Assembly: GCF_002964975.1 (NCBI RefSeq)
Contig: NZ_PSZM01000001.1
Coordinates: forward strand, 248,001-312,000
Reading direction: 5' to 3'
DNA: 64,000 nt
Origin: Apibacter adventoris
Lineage (GTDB): Bacteria > Bacteroidota > Bacteroidia > Flavobacteriales > Weeksellaceae
Shown: piece after piece, positions 37,543 to 46,761 of the stretch
How positions within the stretch are numbered: position 1 is the stretch's first letter
Layout: each line of letters begins with the position of its first letter
Notes under the pieces: model-generated
What the model was told of the DNA's origin: nothing
Database searches by the model: none
Seen by the model: only the letters and a program-made list of their open reading frames with translations
Translations under genes and position numbers: made by a program

Positions 37543-37582
37543 ATGATTTAATTTATAAAAAACCTACTTTCAGAAATTTTAT

Positions 37583-37606
37583 AGCCGCTGTTTCGGTTTT
37601 CCGGCT
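37583..37606 (-). promoter_or_regulatory. GC-rich leader hairpin upstream of the small peptide gene
   Basis: AGCCG (37583-37587) and CGGCT (37602-37606) can pair around a 14-nt loop, in an unusually G/C-rich spot for this intergenic DNA. It lies in the predicted untranslated leader of the peptide mRNA, about 41 bp before the ATG. Function is not known. Confidence 0.35.
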
Positions 37607-37851
37607 TAAATAACATAAACTATACTAATATTCGCGACTACCAATATAATATTTACATTATTTTTATTACAAATATAAAAATAATATATTGACAACATGA
37701 TGTTTAACTAATATTACACCATCAATATTAATATATAATAAAATTATTTTTATGTTGAAATAAATAAACTTAATTCAAAATATTTACAGTTATTATTTAA
37801 TTATATTTACATGGAAAAAGTATAAATCTTTTCATTAATTCATTTACAATT
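37607..37851. other. Intergenic AT-rich region upstream of the small peptide gene
   Basis: Apart from the promoter element at 37670-37677, I see no gene or RNA in this stretch. The region ends at the ggt terminator. Confidence 0.5.
37670..37677 (-). promoter_or_regulatory. -7 promoter element of the small peptide gene
   Basis: TATATTTG on the minus strand fits TAnnTTTG exactly. A TTG equivalent (37693-37695) is present but with a short 15-bp spacer. The predicted leader is about 120 nt. Confidence 0.5.
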
Positions 37852-37891
37852 AAAAAAGGTCTTTATTGAAAATTCTATAAAGACCTTTTTT
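37852..37891 (-). terminator. Terminator of gamma-glutamyltransferase gene
   Basis: A perfect 15-bp stem (37852-37866 with 37877-37891) with a 10-nt loop, flanked by A/T runs, lies 16 bp after the ggt stop on the minus strand. Confidence 0.88.
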
Positions 37892-37907
37892 TTAAAGTTA
37901 TAATTAA

Positions 37908-39656
37908 TTAATATCCTATTGCTACACCATCTCCTCTGGGATCTGAAGCTCCTTGACGAACTTTAGTATTAGGATCTATCAATATTGCTCCTGCATGTCC
38001 CATAACATCCGTATAGTTATCGACCACATTAATCAAATGTCCTTTTCTTTTTAATTCCTGAACTATCCCCTCTGTTATTCTTCCTTCAATTTTTAAATCA
38101 TTAGATGAAGCCCCCCACGTTCTTCCATACAACCATCTAGGAGCATTTATAGCTTCTTGAGGAGACATACCAAAATCTACTATTCGAGTTACGATAGCCG
38201 CTTGTGTCTGAGGCTGACCTTCTCCACCCATCGTACCATACACCAAATAAGGTTTCCCCTCTTTCATAAGCATCGCGGGATTCAGGGTATGAAATGTTCG
38301 TTTTTTAGGTTCTAAATGATTTACATGACTCGGATCAAGTGAAAAAAAACAGCCTCTATTTTGTAATAAAATACCGGTATCTCCTGCGACAATTCCAGAT
38401 CCGAAATCATGATAAATACTTTGTATTAAAGATACAGCATTCCCGTCTTCATCCACTACTCCTAGCCATACAGTATCTCCTTTCGGATCTAAAGGTCTTA
38501 CAATTTCAGCAGCTTTATCCATTTTAATCTTAGAGGCCTGATTTATTCCATGTGACGGAGATAATAACCGATCTAAAGGAATTGAAACAAATTCAGGATC
38601 TGACAAATACGCATCTCGATCTGCAAATGCTTGTTTAGTAGCTTCAACTAAAAGGTGATAGTAATCTGCACTCCCTTCACCTAGACTTTTTACATCAAAG
38701 TTATTTAATATATTTAATATTTCTAAGGAAGCAAATCCCTGAGTATTAGGAGGAAAGTTATACGCTTTGTATTGTCTATAATTTACAGAAATAGGATTCA
38801 CCCAATCAGCTTTATGATTTTCAAAATCAGATATAGTTAAAATACCTCCGTTGGTCTGCAAGTCTTTCACAATACTTTTTGCTATACTGCCTTTATAAAA
38901 AACATCGGCACCATTATTCGCAATTAGTGATATAGATTTTGCCAGCTGAGGTTGTTTTAAAATCTCCCCTGCCATATATGGATCTCCATTTGGCTTAAGA
39001 TACGTATTTTTAAATTTTGTAAATCTTTGTAAATTACGAAATTCATTATCTAAAGGATTCACATTTACTTTACTCCAATATGCCAGTGAATGACTTACTA
39101 CAAAGCCATTTTCAGCATAATTTATTGATCTTTTAAATAAATCTTTCCAAGGCAGGCTATGAGCCATACTTTTATTAGCATAACGATAGGCTTCATCCCA
39201 TCCTGATACTACTCCCGGAACAGTATTTGCAGCAAGGTATCCTCGTGATGGGATTTTTTTCAATCCTTTTTTAGCATAAAAACCGATTGTAGCTTTTTCT
39301 CCAGAGCGACCACTGGCATTTAATGCTTTTAATTCTCCTGTTTTAGAATTATAAATTAACCAGAAGTTATCTCCCCCCAAAGTTGTCATCTGAGGATAAA
39401 CTACTGCAAGCACCGAACTTATTGCAATAGCTGCATCTACTGCATTCCCACCATTTTGTAGAACTTCCAAACCCGCTTGAGAGGCTAAATAGTTAGGTGA
39501 AGTTACTATTCCATGTGTAACCATCGGATTATCGCAACGGGAAGGGGTATCACAATATTTCCCTTTCTCAGTAACTTGTTGTCCAAATAATATAATAGTA
39601 CTTAAATAGAAAGTACTCGTAATCAATTTCTTTGATAAAACTGTAAATGATCTCAT
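37908..39656 (-). CDS. ggt: Gamma-glutamyltransferase
   Basis: This 582-residue periplasmic N-terminal nucleophile hydrolase splits or transfers the gamma-glutamyl group of glutathione. A signal peptide (about 1-26) is followed by the large subunit with HGIVTSPNYLASQAGLEVLQNGGNAVDAA and NTVPGVVSGW. The small subunit is expected to start at Thr395 in GDTVWLGVVDEDGNAVSLIQS, the self-processing nucleophile. The TMGGEGQPQTQ segment follows. It is monocistronic. A role in glutathione or glutamine use, or in host interaction, is inferred. Confidence 0.93.
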   Translation of the reverse strand: MRSFTVLSKKLITSTFYLSTIILFGQQVTEKGKYCDTPSRCDNPMVTHGIVTSPNYLASQAGLEVLQNGGNAVDAAIAISSVLAVVYPQMTTLGGDNFWLIYNSKTGELKALNASGRSGEKATIGFYAKKGLKKIPSRGYLAANTVPGVVSGWDEAYRYANKSMAHSLPWKDLFKRSINYAENGFVVSHSLAYWSKVNVNPLDNEFRNLQRFTKFKNTYLKPNGDPYMAGEILKQPQLAKSISLIANNGADVFYKGSIAKSIVKDLQTNGGILTISDFENHKADWVNPISVNYRQYKAYNFPPNTQGFASLEILNILNNFDVKSLGEGSADYYHLLVEATKQAFADRDAYLSDPEFVSIPLDRLLSPSHGINQASKIKMDKAAEIVRPLDPKGDTVWLGVVDEDGNAVSLIQSIYHDFGSGIVAGDTGILLQNRGCFFSLDPSHVNHLEPKKRTFHTLNPAMLMKEGKPYLVYGTMGGEGQPQTQAAIVTRIVDFGMSPQEAINAPRWLYGRTWGASSNDLKIEGRITEGIVQELKRKGHLINVVDNYTDVMGHAGAILIDPNTKVRQGASDPRGDGVAIGY

Positions 39657-40235
39657 AACTGATGTGTTTTTTGTAATAATATGAAGTTAAATTATAATAA
39701 TTATATAATTCACACTTTTTTATAATATTCATTAATTTTAACTAAATAATAAAAGTAAAATATTTTTTATATTAAAAAAAATATTTTACTTATTTTACAA
39801 TAAATTACCCCATTTAATTAAAAGGAACTGCATTAAAATACACAAATAAACGACTAGACACCTTTTAATAAATAACGTTTATTTAACAAATATTAAAAAA
39901 ATATATACTTAATTTAAATTAAATAATTCACAATAATTAATCAAAAATATTATATATTTTTTACAAGATTAATTCTCATTATTAATTATATAAAAAGTAT
40001 ACATTTTCTTAAAAAACATAATTAAAAAGGATTGTAAAATAAAGTTTACAATCCTTTTTATTCTTATATGTTTAATTTTTAATATACATCTTCTAGTAAA
40101 ATGCATATTACTTTTATTTTAGTATTTATTCTGTAGTAAAATAAGTATTAATAATAAAACTAATTATCAAATGCCATATTTATATACAAATTATATATAT
40201 AAAAACATATTTTATTAAAAAATAATTTATTCTTT
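39657..40235. other. 579-bp gene-free region between ggt and oligopeptidase B
   Basis: It contains two hairpins: a 16-bp perfect stem of A/T (39753-39768 with 39776-39791) and a 15-bp stem at 40024-40059. I find no coding ORF, tRNA or rRNA. A small untranslated RNA ending at the second hairpin is possible but there is no direct support. Confidence 0.6.
40024..40059. terminator. Perfect 15-bp terminator-like hairpin
   Basis: Arms 40024-40038 and 40045-40059 with a 6-nt loop are flanked by an A run and a T run, so it can work in both directions. It is 176 bp from the oligopeptidase B stop, far for its terminator, and no plus-strand gene ends here. Confidence 0.7.
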
Positions 40236-42281
40236 TTACTTATTTATCTCTTCTAATAAAAAATAAAAAGAATACTCTAAAGCTATCTCTTTTAAGGACT
40301 CAAAACGTCCACTTGCTCCACCATGTCCAGCATGCATTTGAGTTTCTAATAAAAGAAGATGATTATCTGTTTTCATGTCTCTAAGTTTAGCTACCCACTT
40401 AGCCGGTTCCCAATATTGTACCTGCGAATCATGAAGTCCTGTAGTAACCAATATATTTGGATATTCTTTTTTCTCAACATTATCATATGGAGAATAAGAT
40501 TTTATATATTCATAATATTCTTTATCTTTAGGATTTCCCCATTCATCATATTCTCCTGTAGTTAGAGGTATAGTATCATCTAACATTGTAGTAACCACAT
40601 CTACAAAGGGAACATCTGCTACTACACCTTTAAAAATTTCCGGAGCATAATTTATTCCTGCTCCTATTAATAAACCTCCAGCACTTCCTCCATTAGCATA
40701 AAGATGATCAGAAGAAGTATAATTTTCATCTATTAAATATTTTGCACAATCAATAAAATCAAAAAATGTATTTTTTTTATTAAGCATTTTCCCATTTTCA
40801 TACCAAAGCCTGCCTAAATCTTCTCCTCCTCTAACGTGTGCTATTACGTAAATAAATCCTCGATCCAATAAAGATAGTCTTACAGAACTAAATGTAGGAT
40901 CCATAGAATATCCATATGAACCATATGCGTAAAGTAATAATGGAGTATCCTTAGAAGGTTGGGTATCTTTTTTCATTACTAATGACATAGGTATTTTTAC
41001 CCCATCTCTTCCTGTAGCCCATAATCTTTTTGTAATGTAGTTTTCTTTGTTAAAACTTCCTAAAACTGTCTGTTGTTTTAATAAAGTTTTTTCTTTTGTT
41101 CGCATATTAAAATCTATATCGCTCCATGGTGTAGTCATTGAAGAGTAACGATATCTTAATATTTCTGTATCAAAATCTCTATTTACAGAAGTTCCTACAG
41201 TATATACTTCTTCAGCAAACGGTAGCTCATATTCAATGGTATGATCCCAACTTTTAATTTTAATATGGGTTAGTCCATTCTCTCTCTCTTCTGTTACAAG
41301 ATAATTTTTAAAAAGTTCAAAATCTTCTAACAATATGTTCTCATTATGGGGTATTACTTCTATCCAATTATCTTTCCCTGTCTTATCAATGGGAGTTTTC
41401 ATAAGTTTAAAGTTAGTAGCTCCATCTTTGTTTGTTAATATGTAAAAAGAATCTTGAAAATGATCCCATGAATACTCTAACCCTCTTGCTCTTTTTTGAA
41501 AAATCTTCCATTGAGCATCCGGTTCATTTGCTGGAATATATCTATATTCATCTGATACGGTACTACCAGAAGCAATTACAATATATTCCTGTGATTTAGT
41601 TTTAGTAACATAAGCATTAAAAGTTTCATCTTTTTCTTCAAATATTAAGATATCTTGTTTTTGTTGGGTTCCCAGTACATGTTTGAAAATTTTTGAAGAT
41701 CGTAAAGTTTGTGAATCTTGCACGGTATAAAAAAGAGTCTTATTATCCTTTGCCCAAACTATATTCCCTGTTGTATTTTCTAATTTATCTGAAAGTATAT
41801 TTCCTGTTATTAAATTTTTTACTTGAATGGTATAAATTCTACGACTAACCGTATCTACGGAAAAACAAGCCATTGTATTATCCGGGCTCACAGCAATCCC
41901 CCCCATCTGATAAAATTTGTACCCACTAGCCATAACATTAACATCAAACATCACCTCTTCATCTGCCTCTAATGATTCTTTTTTACGAAGATATACAGGA
42001 TACTCCCCTCCTTCCACATATTTAGTAATATACCAATAATGATTATATTTATATGGTACTGTTTCGTCATCTTCTTTTATCCTACTCTTCATTTCATCAA
42101 ATAAGTCTTTTTGTAATTTTTCAGTAGACTTCATTTGTTCTTTCGTATAGGCATTTTCTTCTTCTAAATATTTTATAACTTCGGGATCTTCTCTATCATT
42201 TAACCAATAATAATAATCAATTCTTGTATCATTATGAATAGTTAATTCTTTAGGAATTTTTTTTGCTTTTGGAATCTGCAT
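40236..42281 (-). CDS. ptrB: Oligopeptidase B (S9A prolyl oligopeptidase family)
   Basis: This 681-residue serine peptidase cleaves peptides after basic residues. A seven-bladed propeller domain (about 70-400) is followed by the alpha/beta hydrolase domain. The triad is visible as Ser533 in GGSAGG, Asp618 in GLHDSQV and His653 in HAGHGGASGR, each one residue after the E. coli OpB positions (532/617/652). The N-terminus PKAKKIPKELTIHNDTRIDYYYWLNDRED is typical. As written it has no signal peptide, but a signal-peptide frame lies just upstream in another frame (42250-42366), so the protein may once have been exported. Confidence 0.93.
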   Translation of the reverse strand: MQIPKAKKIPKELTIHNDTRIDYYYWLNDREDPEVIKYLEEENAYTKEQMKSTEKLQKDLFDEMKSRIKEDDETVPYKYNHYWYITKYVEGGEYPVYLRKKESLEADEEVMFDVNVMASGYKFYQMGGIAVSPDNTMACFSVDTVSRRIYTIQVKNLITGNILSDKLENTTGNIVWAKDNKTLFYTVQDSQTLRSSKIFKHVLGTQQKQDILIFEEKDETFNAYVTKTKSQEYIVIASGSTVSDEYRYIPANEPDAQWKIFQKRARGLEYSWDHFQDSFYILTNKDGATNFKLMKTPIDKTGKDNWIEVIPHNENILLEDFELFKNYLVTEERENGLTHIKIKSWDHTIEYELPFAEEVYTVGTSVNRDFDTEILRYRYSSMTTPWSDIDFNMRTKEKTLLKQQTVLGSFNKENYITKRLWATGRDGVKIPMSLVMKKDTQPSKDTPLLLYAYGSYGYSMDPTFSSVRLSLLDRGFIYVIAHVRGGEDLGRLWYENGKMLNKKNTFFDFIDCAKYLIDENYTSSDHLYANGGSAGGLLIGAGINYAPEIFKGVVADVPFVDVVTTMLDDTIPLTTGEYDEWGNPKDKEYYEYIKSYSPYDNVEKKEYPNILVTTGLHDSQVQYWEPAKWVAKLRDMKTDNHLLLLETQMHAGHGGASGRFESLKEIALEYSFYFLLEEINK

Positions 42282-42366
42282 TTTTTATTTCTTGTTTGTT
42301 ATGAGCTTCAAAATTAAGTGTAATTAAAAATAAAGACAATATAAATGATTTTTTTCTTATAGCCAT
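42250..42366 (-). other. Out-of-frame signal-peptide ORF overlapping the start of oligopeptidase B
   Basis: An ATG at 42366 opens a 38-codon frame beginning [20 protein letters not shown], with a positive N-end, a hydrophobic core, and then AHNKQEIK. It runs across the oligopeptidase start (42281) in a different frame and stops at 42250. Removing one base in the six-A tract at 42281-42286 would fuse it in frame to the peptidase (…QEIK-MQIPK…). This fits either a decayed secretion signal or a slippage-controlled N-terminus. Confidence 0.5.
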
Positions 42367-42487
42367 TTTAATCTTAACTAATGTGAAATATATATTTTTT
42401 CTCATTATTATCATAAAAAACTATATATTCATTTATTTCATTATTTTCTATGAATTTAATATTTTTACTTTATTAAATTACAATATT

Positions 42488-42805
42488 ATGATTTTAACTA
42501 CCACAAACTCTATTGAAGGTTATACCATAAAAGAATATAAAGGAATTGTGACCGGAGAAACTATTATAGGAGCTAATTTTATTAAAGATTTGAAAGCTAG
42601 TATTACTGATTTTTTTGGTGGACGATCTACTTCTTATGAAAAAGTTTTAATTAAAGCTAAAAATACGGCTTTGAAGGAATTGGAAGAAAGAGCTATTCAA
42701 ATTGGAGCTAATGCTATAATCGGTATCGATATCGATTATGAAGCATTGGGTGCCGGAGGAAGTATGCTAATGGTCTCTTTAAGTGGAACAGCTGTAATTA
42801 TCTAG
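42488..42805 (+). CDS. YbjQ family (heavy-metal-binding domain-like) protein
   Basis: This 105-residue protein has the DUF74/YbjQ layout: [31 protein letters not shown], then [43 protein letters not shown], and a Gly-rich end. Family members form pentamers; their function is uncertain. The ATG at 42488 gives the family-size protein; a longer upstream frame would add an odd A/T-coded hydrophobic stretch. It stands alone, divergent from oligopeptidase B. Confidence 0.88.
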   Translation: MILTTTNSIEGYTIKEYKGIVTGETIIGANFIKDLKASITDFFGGRSTSYEKVLIKAKNTALKELEERAIQIGANAIIGIDIDYEALGAGGSMLMVSLSGTAVII

Positions 42806-43005
42806 TTTTCCCAAAAACTATAAAATGAGTTTTATATAAAGGATCATATCTAATAAAAAAATAATTTTTTGCTAGATTTAGAAAATGAAATATTTTTTCT
42901 ATGAATTTGGATATCATCCATTTATTCCTTATTTCATATAATTAAGACCATGAAAAAAGATTTTTTATTATCTAAGGTTTCATTTATAATAATAACCTAA
43001 TCTTA

Positions 43006-43680
43006 TCACAAGATATTTATATGAAATATTTTTGAAATTCCTGTCAAAGCAATTTGCATACCAATACAAAAAGTAAAAAATGCTAACAATTTATTAATTA
43101 TTTGGTTACCTGTAGTTCCTATTTTACTCACAATTTTTGTAGCATTTGAAAGAAAAAAATATACAAGGGCACATAGAATTAAAATTACAAGGGCTATTAT
43201 AATATAATTAATTAAACCCAAAGTAACATTATCATTAGCTAATGAATTAGCGGCCAAGGTAAATATGATTGATATACTTCCAGACCCCATAATTATAGGA
43301 AAAGTAATCGGGTAAAAAACATCTTTCTGGATATTATTGTAGTTTAAATTATCAATAGTTTTTTGCTTGTTTTCTCTTATTTGTGATCTTCCGGCATCTG
43401 ATAACCAGCCTAAAGCCGTTTTACAAATCATAAGCCCTCCTCCTAACTGAATTACGGGTATTGATAGACCAAAAAGCAATAGTACAGCTCTTCCTATAAT
43501 TAAACTCCCTATTCCGATGCAAATGCAATATATGGTAATTTGTTTAACTATATGTTTACGTTGTATATCATTTAATCCTTCCAAAAAATTGTTAACAATA
43601 AAAGCATTCCCAATTGGATTTACTACTGGAAATAATGCTATGAAAGCCGCTGAAAATACTTGAATAATATCTTGCAACAT
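43006..43680 (-). CDS. MarC family integral membrane protein
   Basis: This 224-residue protein has six hydrophobic segments and the MarC/UPF0056 start FSAAFIALFPVVNPIGNAFIV. Further landmarks are GGGLMICKTALGWL (about 79-92) and FPIIMGSGSISIIFTLA (about 128-144). The function of the family is unknown; an early link to multiple antibiotic resistance was not confirmed. It lies just downstream of nuoD, but a terminator separates them. Confidence 0.9.
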   Translation of the reverse strand: MLQDIIQVFSAAFIALFPVVNPIGNAFIVNNFLEGLNDIQRKHIVKQITIYCICIGIGSLIIGRAVLLLFGLSIPVIQLGGGLMICKTALGWLSDAGRSQIRENKQKTIDNLNYNNIQKDVFYPITFPIIMGSGSISIIFTLAANSLANDNVTLGLINYIIIALVILILCALVYFFLSNATKIVSKIGTTGNQIINKLLAFFTFCIGMQIALTGISKIFHINIL

Positions 43681-43792
43681 TTAATTAAATACTTATTTTT
43701 CAATTTGCGAATTTCGTATTTTTTTGCTTTTAAACAACTTTTTTTTTATTAATAATTTAATAAAAATCAAATTTATTTAAACAAATTAAAAA

Positions 43793-43811
43793 CCCCATAT
43801 TAAAAATGGGG
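43793..43811 (-). terminator. Terminator of the nuoABCD block
   Basis: CCCCAT and ATGGGG arms around a 7-nt AT loop are followed on the minus strand by a T5 run. The site is 37 bp past the nuoD stop. Confidence 0.75.
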
Positions 43812-43847
43812 ATTAAACTATATCAGTTCATTAAATATTTTTAGTTT

Positions 43848-45095
43848 TTATGCATCCAATTCTCCAGCAATCACATTTAAACTTCCTAATGTAATAATCG
43901 CATCTGATAACATATGTCCTTTTATCAACTCTTCAAATGCTTGGTAATATATAAAACAAGGCCTTCTGAAGTGCAACCTATAGGGACTTCTTCCTCCATC
44001 GCTCACTAAATAAAAACCTAGTTCTCCATTTGCTCCCTCAACGGAATTATATACTTCTCCGGTTGGAATTTTAGTTTCTCCCATTATAATTTTAAAATGA
44101 TAAATTAATGCTTCCATCTTTGTATATACATCCGGTTTATCGGGTAAGTAAAAATCAGGAACTTCGGCATGATAATTTCCTTCAGGTAAATTTTCATAAG
44201 CATTTTTTATGATTTTTATACTTTCCCTCATTTCTTGTAGTCTTACCATAAAACGATCATAAGCATCTCCAGAAGTACCAATGGGTATAATAAAATCAAA
44301 ATCTTCATAAGAGCTGTATGGAGTCATTACTCGCACATCATAATCTACACCGGCAGCTCGTAAGTTTGGACCTGTAAATCCATAATTGAGTGCCTTTTCA
44401 GCAGATATCCCTCCTACATCTACTGTACGATCTAAAAATATTCTATTTCTTTCTAATAGTCTGGCAAATTCCTCTAATCTAGCTGGAAATCCTGAAATAA
44501 ATTCTTTAATTAATTCATGGAATTTAGGGCTAAAATCCCTTTCAAACCCACCAATTCTTCCGATATTAGTCGTCATCCTTGCTCCACAAACCTGCTCATA
44601 TAAATCGTATATTCTCTCTCTATCTTGAAATACATATGTAAAACCTGTTAATGCTCCTGTATCTACTCCCATAACAGAATCGCATACTAAGTGATCTGCT
44701 ATTCTAGCCAACTCCATAATGATTATTCGCATATAATCAACTTTCTTGGGAACTTTTATTCCTAAAAGTTTTTCTACAGTTAAATGCCATCCTATGTTAT
44801 TTATAGGTGAAGAACAATAGTTTAAGCGATCCGTTAATGTTGTTATCTGTGTATAGGTTCTCCTTTCTGATATTTTTTCAAATGCCCTGTGAATATATCC
44901 TACTGTAGAATTTGAGGATACAATGATATCCCCATCCATTAAAAGCTGGTTTTCGAATATCCCATGTGTAGATGGATGAGTAGGTCCTAAGTTAATATGT
45001 TGTAACTCACCGTCTATCTGCTCCTTTACTATATAAGGGTTTAAAGCATTTGAAAGATTTATTAAATCATTATTATCTGAATTTCCTTGAGACAT
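43848..45095 (-). CDS. nuoD: NADH-quinone oxidoreductase subunit D
   Basis: This 415-residue 49-kDa-type subunit of complex I lies in the peripheral arm and helps form the quinone site. Family marks include INLGPTHPSTHGI near residue 35, GYIHRAFEKISERR, and DRLNYCSSPINN. It ends DAIITLGSLNVIAGELDA, a normal C-terminus. The ATG at 45093-45095 (MSQGN) is preferred to a TTG 24 bp upstream. It is the last of four nuo genes, unfused to nuoC. Confidence 0.95.
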   Translation of the reverse strand: MSQGNSDNNDLINLSNALNPYIVKEQIDGELQHINLGPTHPSTHGIFENQLLMDGDIIVSSNSTVGYIHRAFEKISERRTYTQITTLTDRLNYCSSPINNIGWHLTVEKLLGIKVPKKVDYMRIIIMELARIADHLVCDSVMGVDTGALTGFTYVFQDRERIYDLYEQVCGARMTTNIGRIGGFERDFSPKFHELIKEFISGFPARLEEFARLLERNRIFLDRTVDVGGISAEKALNYGFTGPNLRAAGVDYDVRVMTPYSSYEDFDFIIPIGTSGDAYDRFMVRLQEMRESIKIIKNAYENLPEGNYHAEVPDFYLPDKPDVYTKMEALIYHFKIIMGETKIPTGEVYNSVEGANGELGFYLVSDGGRSPYRLHFRRPCFIYYQAFEELIKGHMLSDAIITLGSLNVIAGELDA

Positions 45096-45121
45096 TTTTA
45101 ATTTTATTAATATATTCAAAT

Positions 45122-45631
45122 TTAACGTCCAAACATTGCATCATCTTTGTCTGTACGAGTTGTATCCTCTAGGTGATACTGCTTCAATAGGGGATGATAT
45201 TTCATAGTTTCGTCATTTAATATCCTAACCAAGTTAGGATGTCCTTTGAATCGGATTCCGTAGAAATCGAAGGTCTCCCTTTCTTGCCAATTGGCTGACT
45301 TATATATAGAGGTTAATGAGTCGATTTCCGGGTTATTATCTGAAAAAAAAGTTTTTAGCCTTATTCTAAAATTGTTGGAAAAGCTGTGTAAATGATATAT
45401 AACTCCTAATTCAGCTTGTGTATGGTATGGATAATGTATACCGCAAATATCTGTTAAAAAATCAATTTTAATCTCATGCTGTTTAATAAATTTCACCAAA
45501 GATAACAGAATTTCCTTTTTAAATTCTATAGTTAATATACCATCTGGTTCATATATTCTTAAAATTTCTCCTTCAAATTTATTTTTTAACAGTTGAGATA
45601 CATATTCATTATCAATTGTTGTTTGTTCCAT
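45122..45631 (-). CDS. nuoC: NADH-quinone oxidoreductase subunit C
   Basis: This 169-residue 30-kDa-type subunit of complex I carries the family signature ERETFDFYGIRFKGHPNLVRIL near residues 116-137. The gene is separate from nuoD, as in many Bacteroidota. Its start is directly after the nuoB stop, so it is co-transcribed. Confidence 0.94.
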   Translation of the reverse strand: MEQTTIDNEYVSQLLKNKFEGEILRIYEPDGILTIEFKKEILLSLVKFIKQHEIKIDFLTDICGIHYPYHTQAELGVIYHLHSFSNNFRIRLKTFFSDNNPEIDSLTSIYKSANWQERETFDFYGIRFKGHPNLVRILNDETMKYHPLLKQYHLEDTTRTDKDDAMFGR

Positions 45632-46177
45632 TTATGATATATTATATGATTCTAACATCTCTTTATATTCCTGAGAATCTCTTCTTCTTAAACTTTCTTT
45701 TCTAACCATATCCTGAATCTGCATAAACCCTTCTATAATCTGCTCCGGTCTAGGAGGGCATCCAGGAACATATACATCCACAGGAATAATCTTATCTATG
45801 CCCTGTAATACTGAATAAGTATCAAAAATACCTCCACTAGAAGCACAAGCACCTACGGCCATCACCCATTTAGGTTCTGCCATTTGGGAATATATTTGTT
45901 TTAAAACCGGTGCTAATTTCTTAGAAATAGTTCCACAAACCATTAACAAATCTGCCTGTCTGGGCGAAAACCTCATGTTTTCGGCGCCAAAACGTGCTAA
46001 ATCGTAATTAGCGGCCTGCATTGCCATAAATTCTATACCACAACATGAAGTAGCAAATGGTAATGGCCATAAAGAATAAGATCTGGCCATACCTATTATT
46101 TTATCTAAAGGTCCGGCATAAAAACCCGGACCGTTAAATCCTTCCGGAGGATCAACTATTGTAACTTTTTTAGACAT
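45632..46177 (-). CDS. nuoB: NADH-quinone oxidoreductase subunit B
   Basis: This 181-residue subunit holds the terminal 4Fe-4S cluster N2, which passes electrons to quinone. The cluster Cys are visible as Cys45-Cys46 in TSCCGIEF, Cys111 in VGACASSGG and Cys140 in VPGCPPRPE. Spacing and length are normal. The gene is 21 bp from nuoA and abuts nuoC. Confidence 0.96.
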   Translation of the reverse strand: MSKKVTIVDPPEGFNGPGFYAGPLDKIIGMARSYSLWPLPFATSCCGIEFMAMQAANYDLARFGAENMRFSPRQADLLMVCGTISKKLAPVLKQIYSQMAEPKWVMAVGACASSGGIFDTYSVLQGIDKIIPVDVYVPGCPPRPEQIIEGFMQIQDMVRKESLRRRDSQEYKEMLESYNIS

Positions 46178-46198
46178 TTTCTTTTTTAATTAAAACCA

Positions 46199-46576
46199 CT
46201 AAATTTTATTTGCTTTTTCCCAATCTAAGGCTCCTTTTTTAACTACATATATAAAGCCAATCAAAAATATAGATATAAAGGTTACTACTTCAAAAAAACC
46301 TTCTATGCCAAATTCCTTTATATTTAATGCATAAGGGTAAAAAAAGACTATCTCAATATCAAATAAAACAAATAAAATTGCTGTAAGGAAGTACTTTATG
46401 GAAAAAGGAGAACGTGCATCTCCTTCATAGGCTACCCCACATTCAAATGTATCATCTTTCACTTTTCCATGTACTCTAGATCCTAACATTGCCGAGCCAA
46501 TTAATGCTATTATACTAAAACCCAAAGCAACTGCAACTTGTATTAAAACAGGCACATAATCTACAGGTAAACTCAT
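46199..46576 (-). CDS. nuoA: NADH-quinone oxidoreductase subunit A
   Basis: This 125-residue membrane subunit of complex I has three helices (about 8-28, 62-84 and 93-113) and the family stretch FECGVAYEGDARSPFSIKYFLTAILFVLFDIEIVFFYP. It leads the nuoABCD block. A -7 element (46613-46620) lies 36 bp upstream. Confidence 0.95.
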   Translation of the reverse strand: MSLPVDYVPVLIQVAVALGFSIIALIGSAMLGSRVHGKVKDDTFECGVAYEGDARSPFSIKYFLTAILFVLFDIEIVFFYPYALNIKEFGIEGFFEVVTFISIFLIGFIYVVKKGALDWEKANKI

Positions 46577-46612
46577 TTTTTCTATTTTTATAGTATATAA
46601 TTCAAGCTAGTG

Positions 46613-46620
46613 CAAATTTA
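46613..46620 (-). promoter_or_regulatory. -7 promoter element of nuoABCD
   Basis: TAAATTTG on the minus strand fits TAnnTTTG, 36 bp before the nuoA ATG. Confidence 0.5.
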
Positions 46621-46736
46621 CTATTTTTTTAATCGAAATTTAAATTTATTTTCCTTTGTATTTTTAGTTCAAAAACCTTTTTTAAAAAGATCATATTATC
46701 ATTAAGCTATATTCAATAAAGGAATTTCCAAATAAA

Positions 46737-46754
46737 ACATGATATATATCATGT
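46737..46754. promoter_or_regulatory. Perfect 18-bp palindrome at the siderophore receptor promoter
   Basis: ACATGATATATATCATGT is fully self-complementary and ends 7 bp before the -33 TTG of the receptor promoter, a suitable place for an activator or repressor. The arms ACATGAT/ATCATGT recur at 24573-24590. A CRP/FNR-like or iron-responsive regulator is possible but not established. Confidence 0.5.
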
Positions 46755-46761
46755 GATCTGT

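Noticed and set aside
37693-37703. AACATGATGTT palindrome upstream of the small peptide as another copy of the ACATGAT motif
   Set aside because: The arms differ (AACAT/ATGTT) and are only 5 bp, so chance in A/T DNA is likely.
42383-42487. Hydrophobic N-terminal extension of the ybjQ gene
   Set aside because: The Ile/Phe/Tyr-rich stretch is what A/T-rich DNA encodes by chance; the YbjQ family starts at the Met at 42488.
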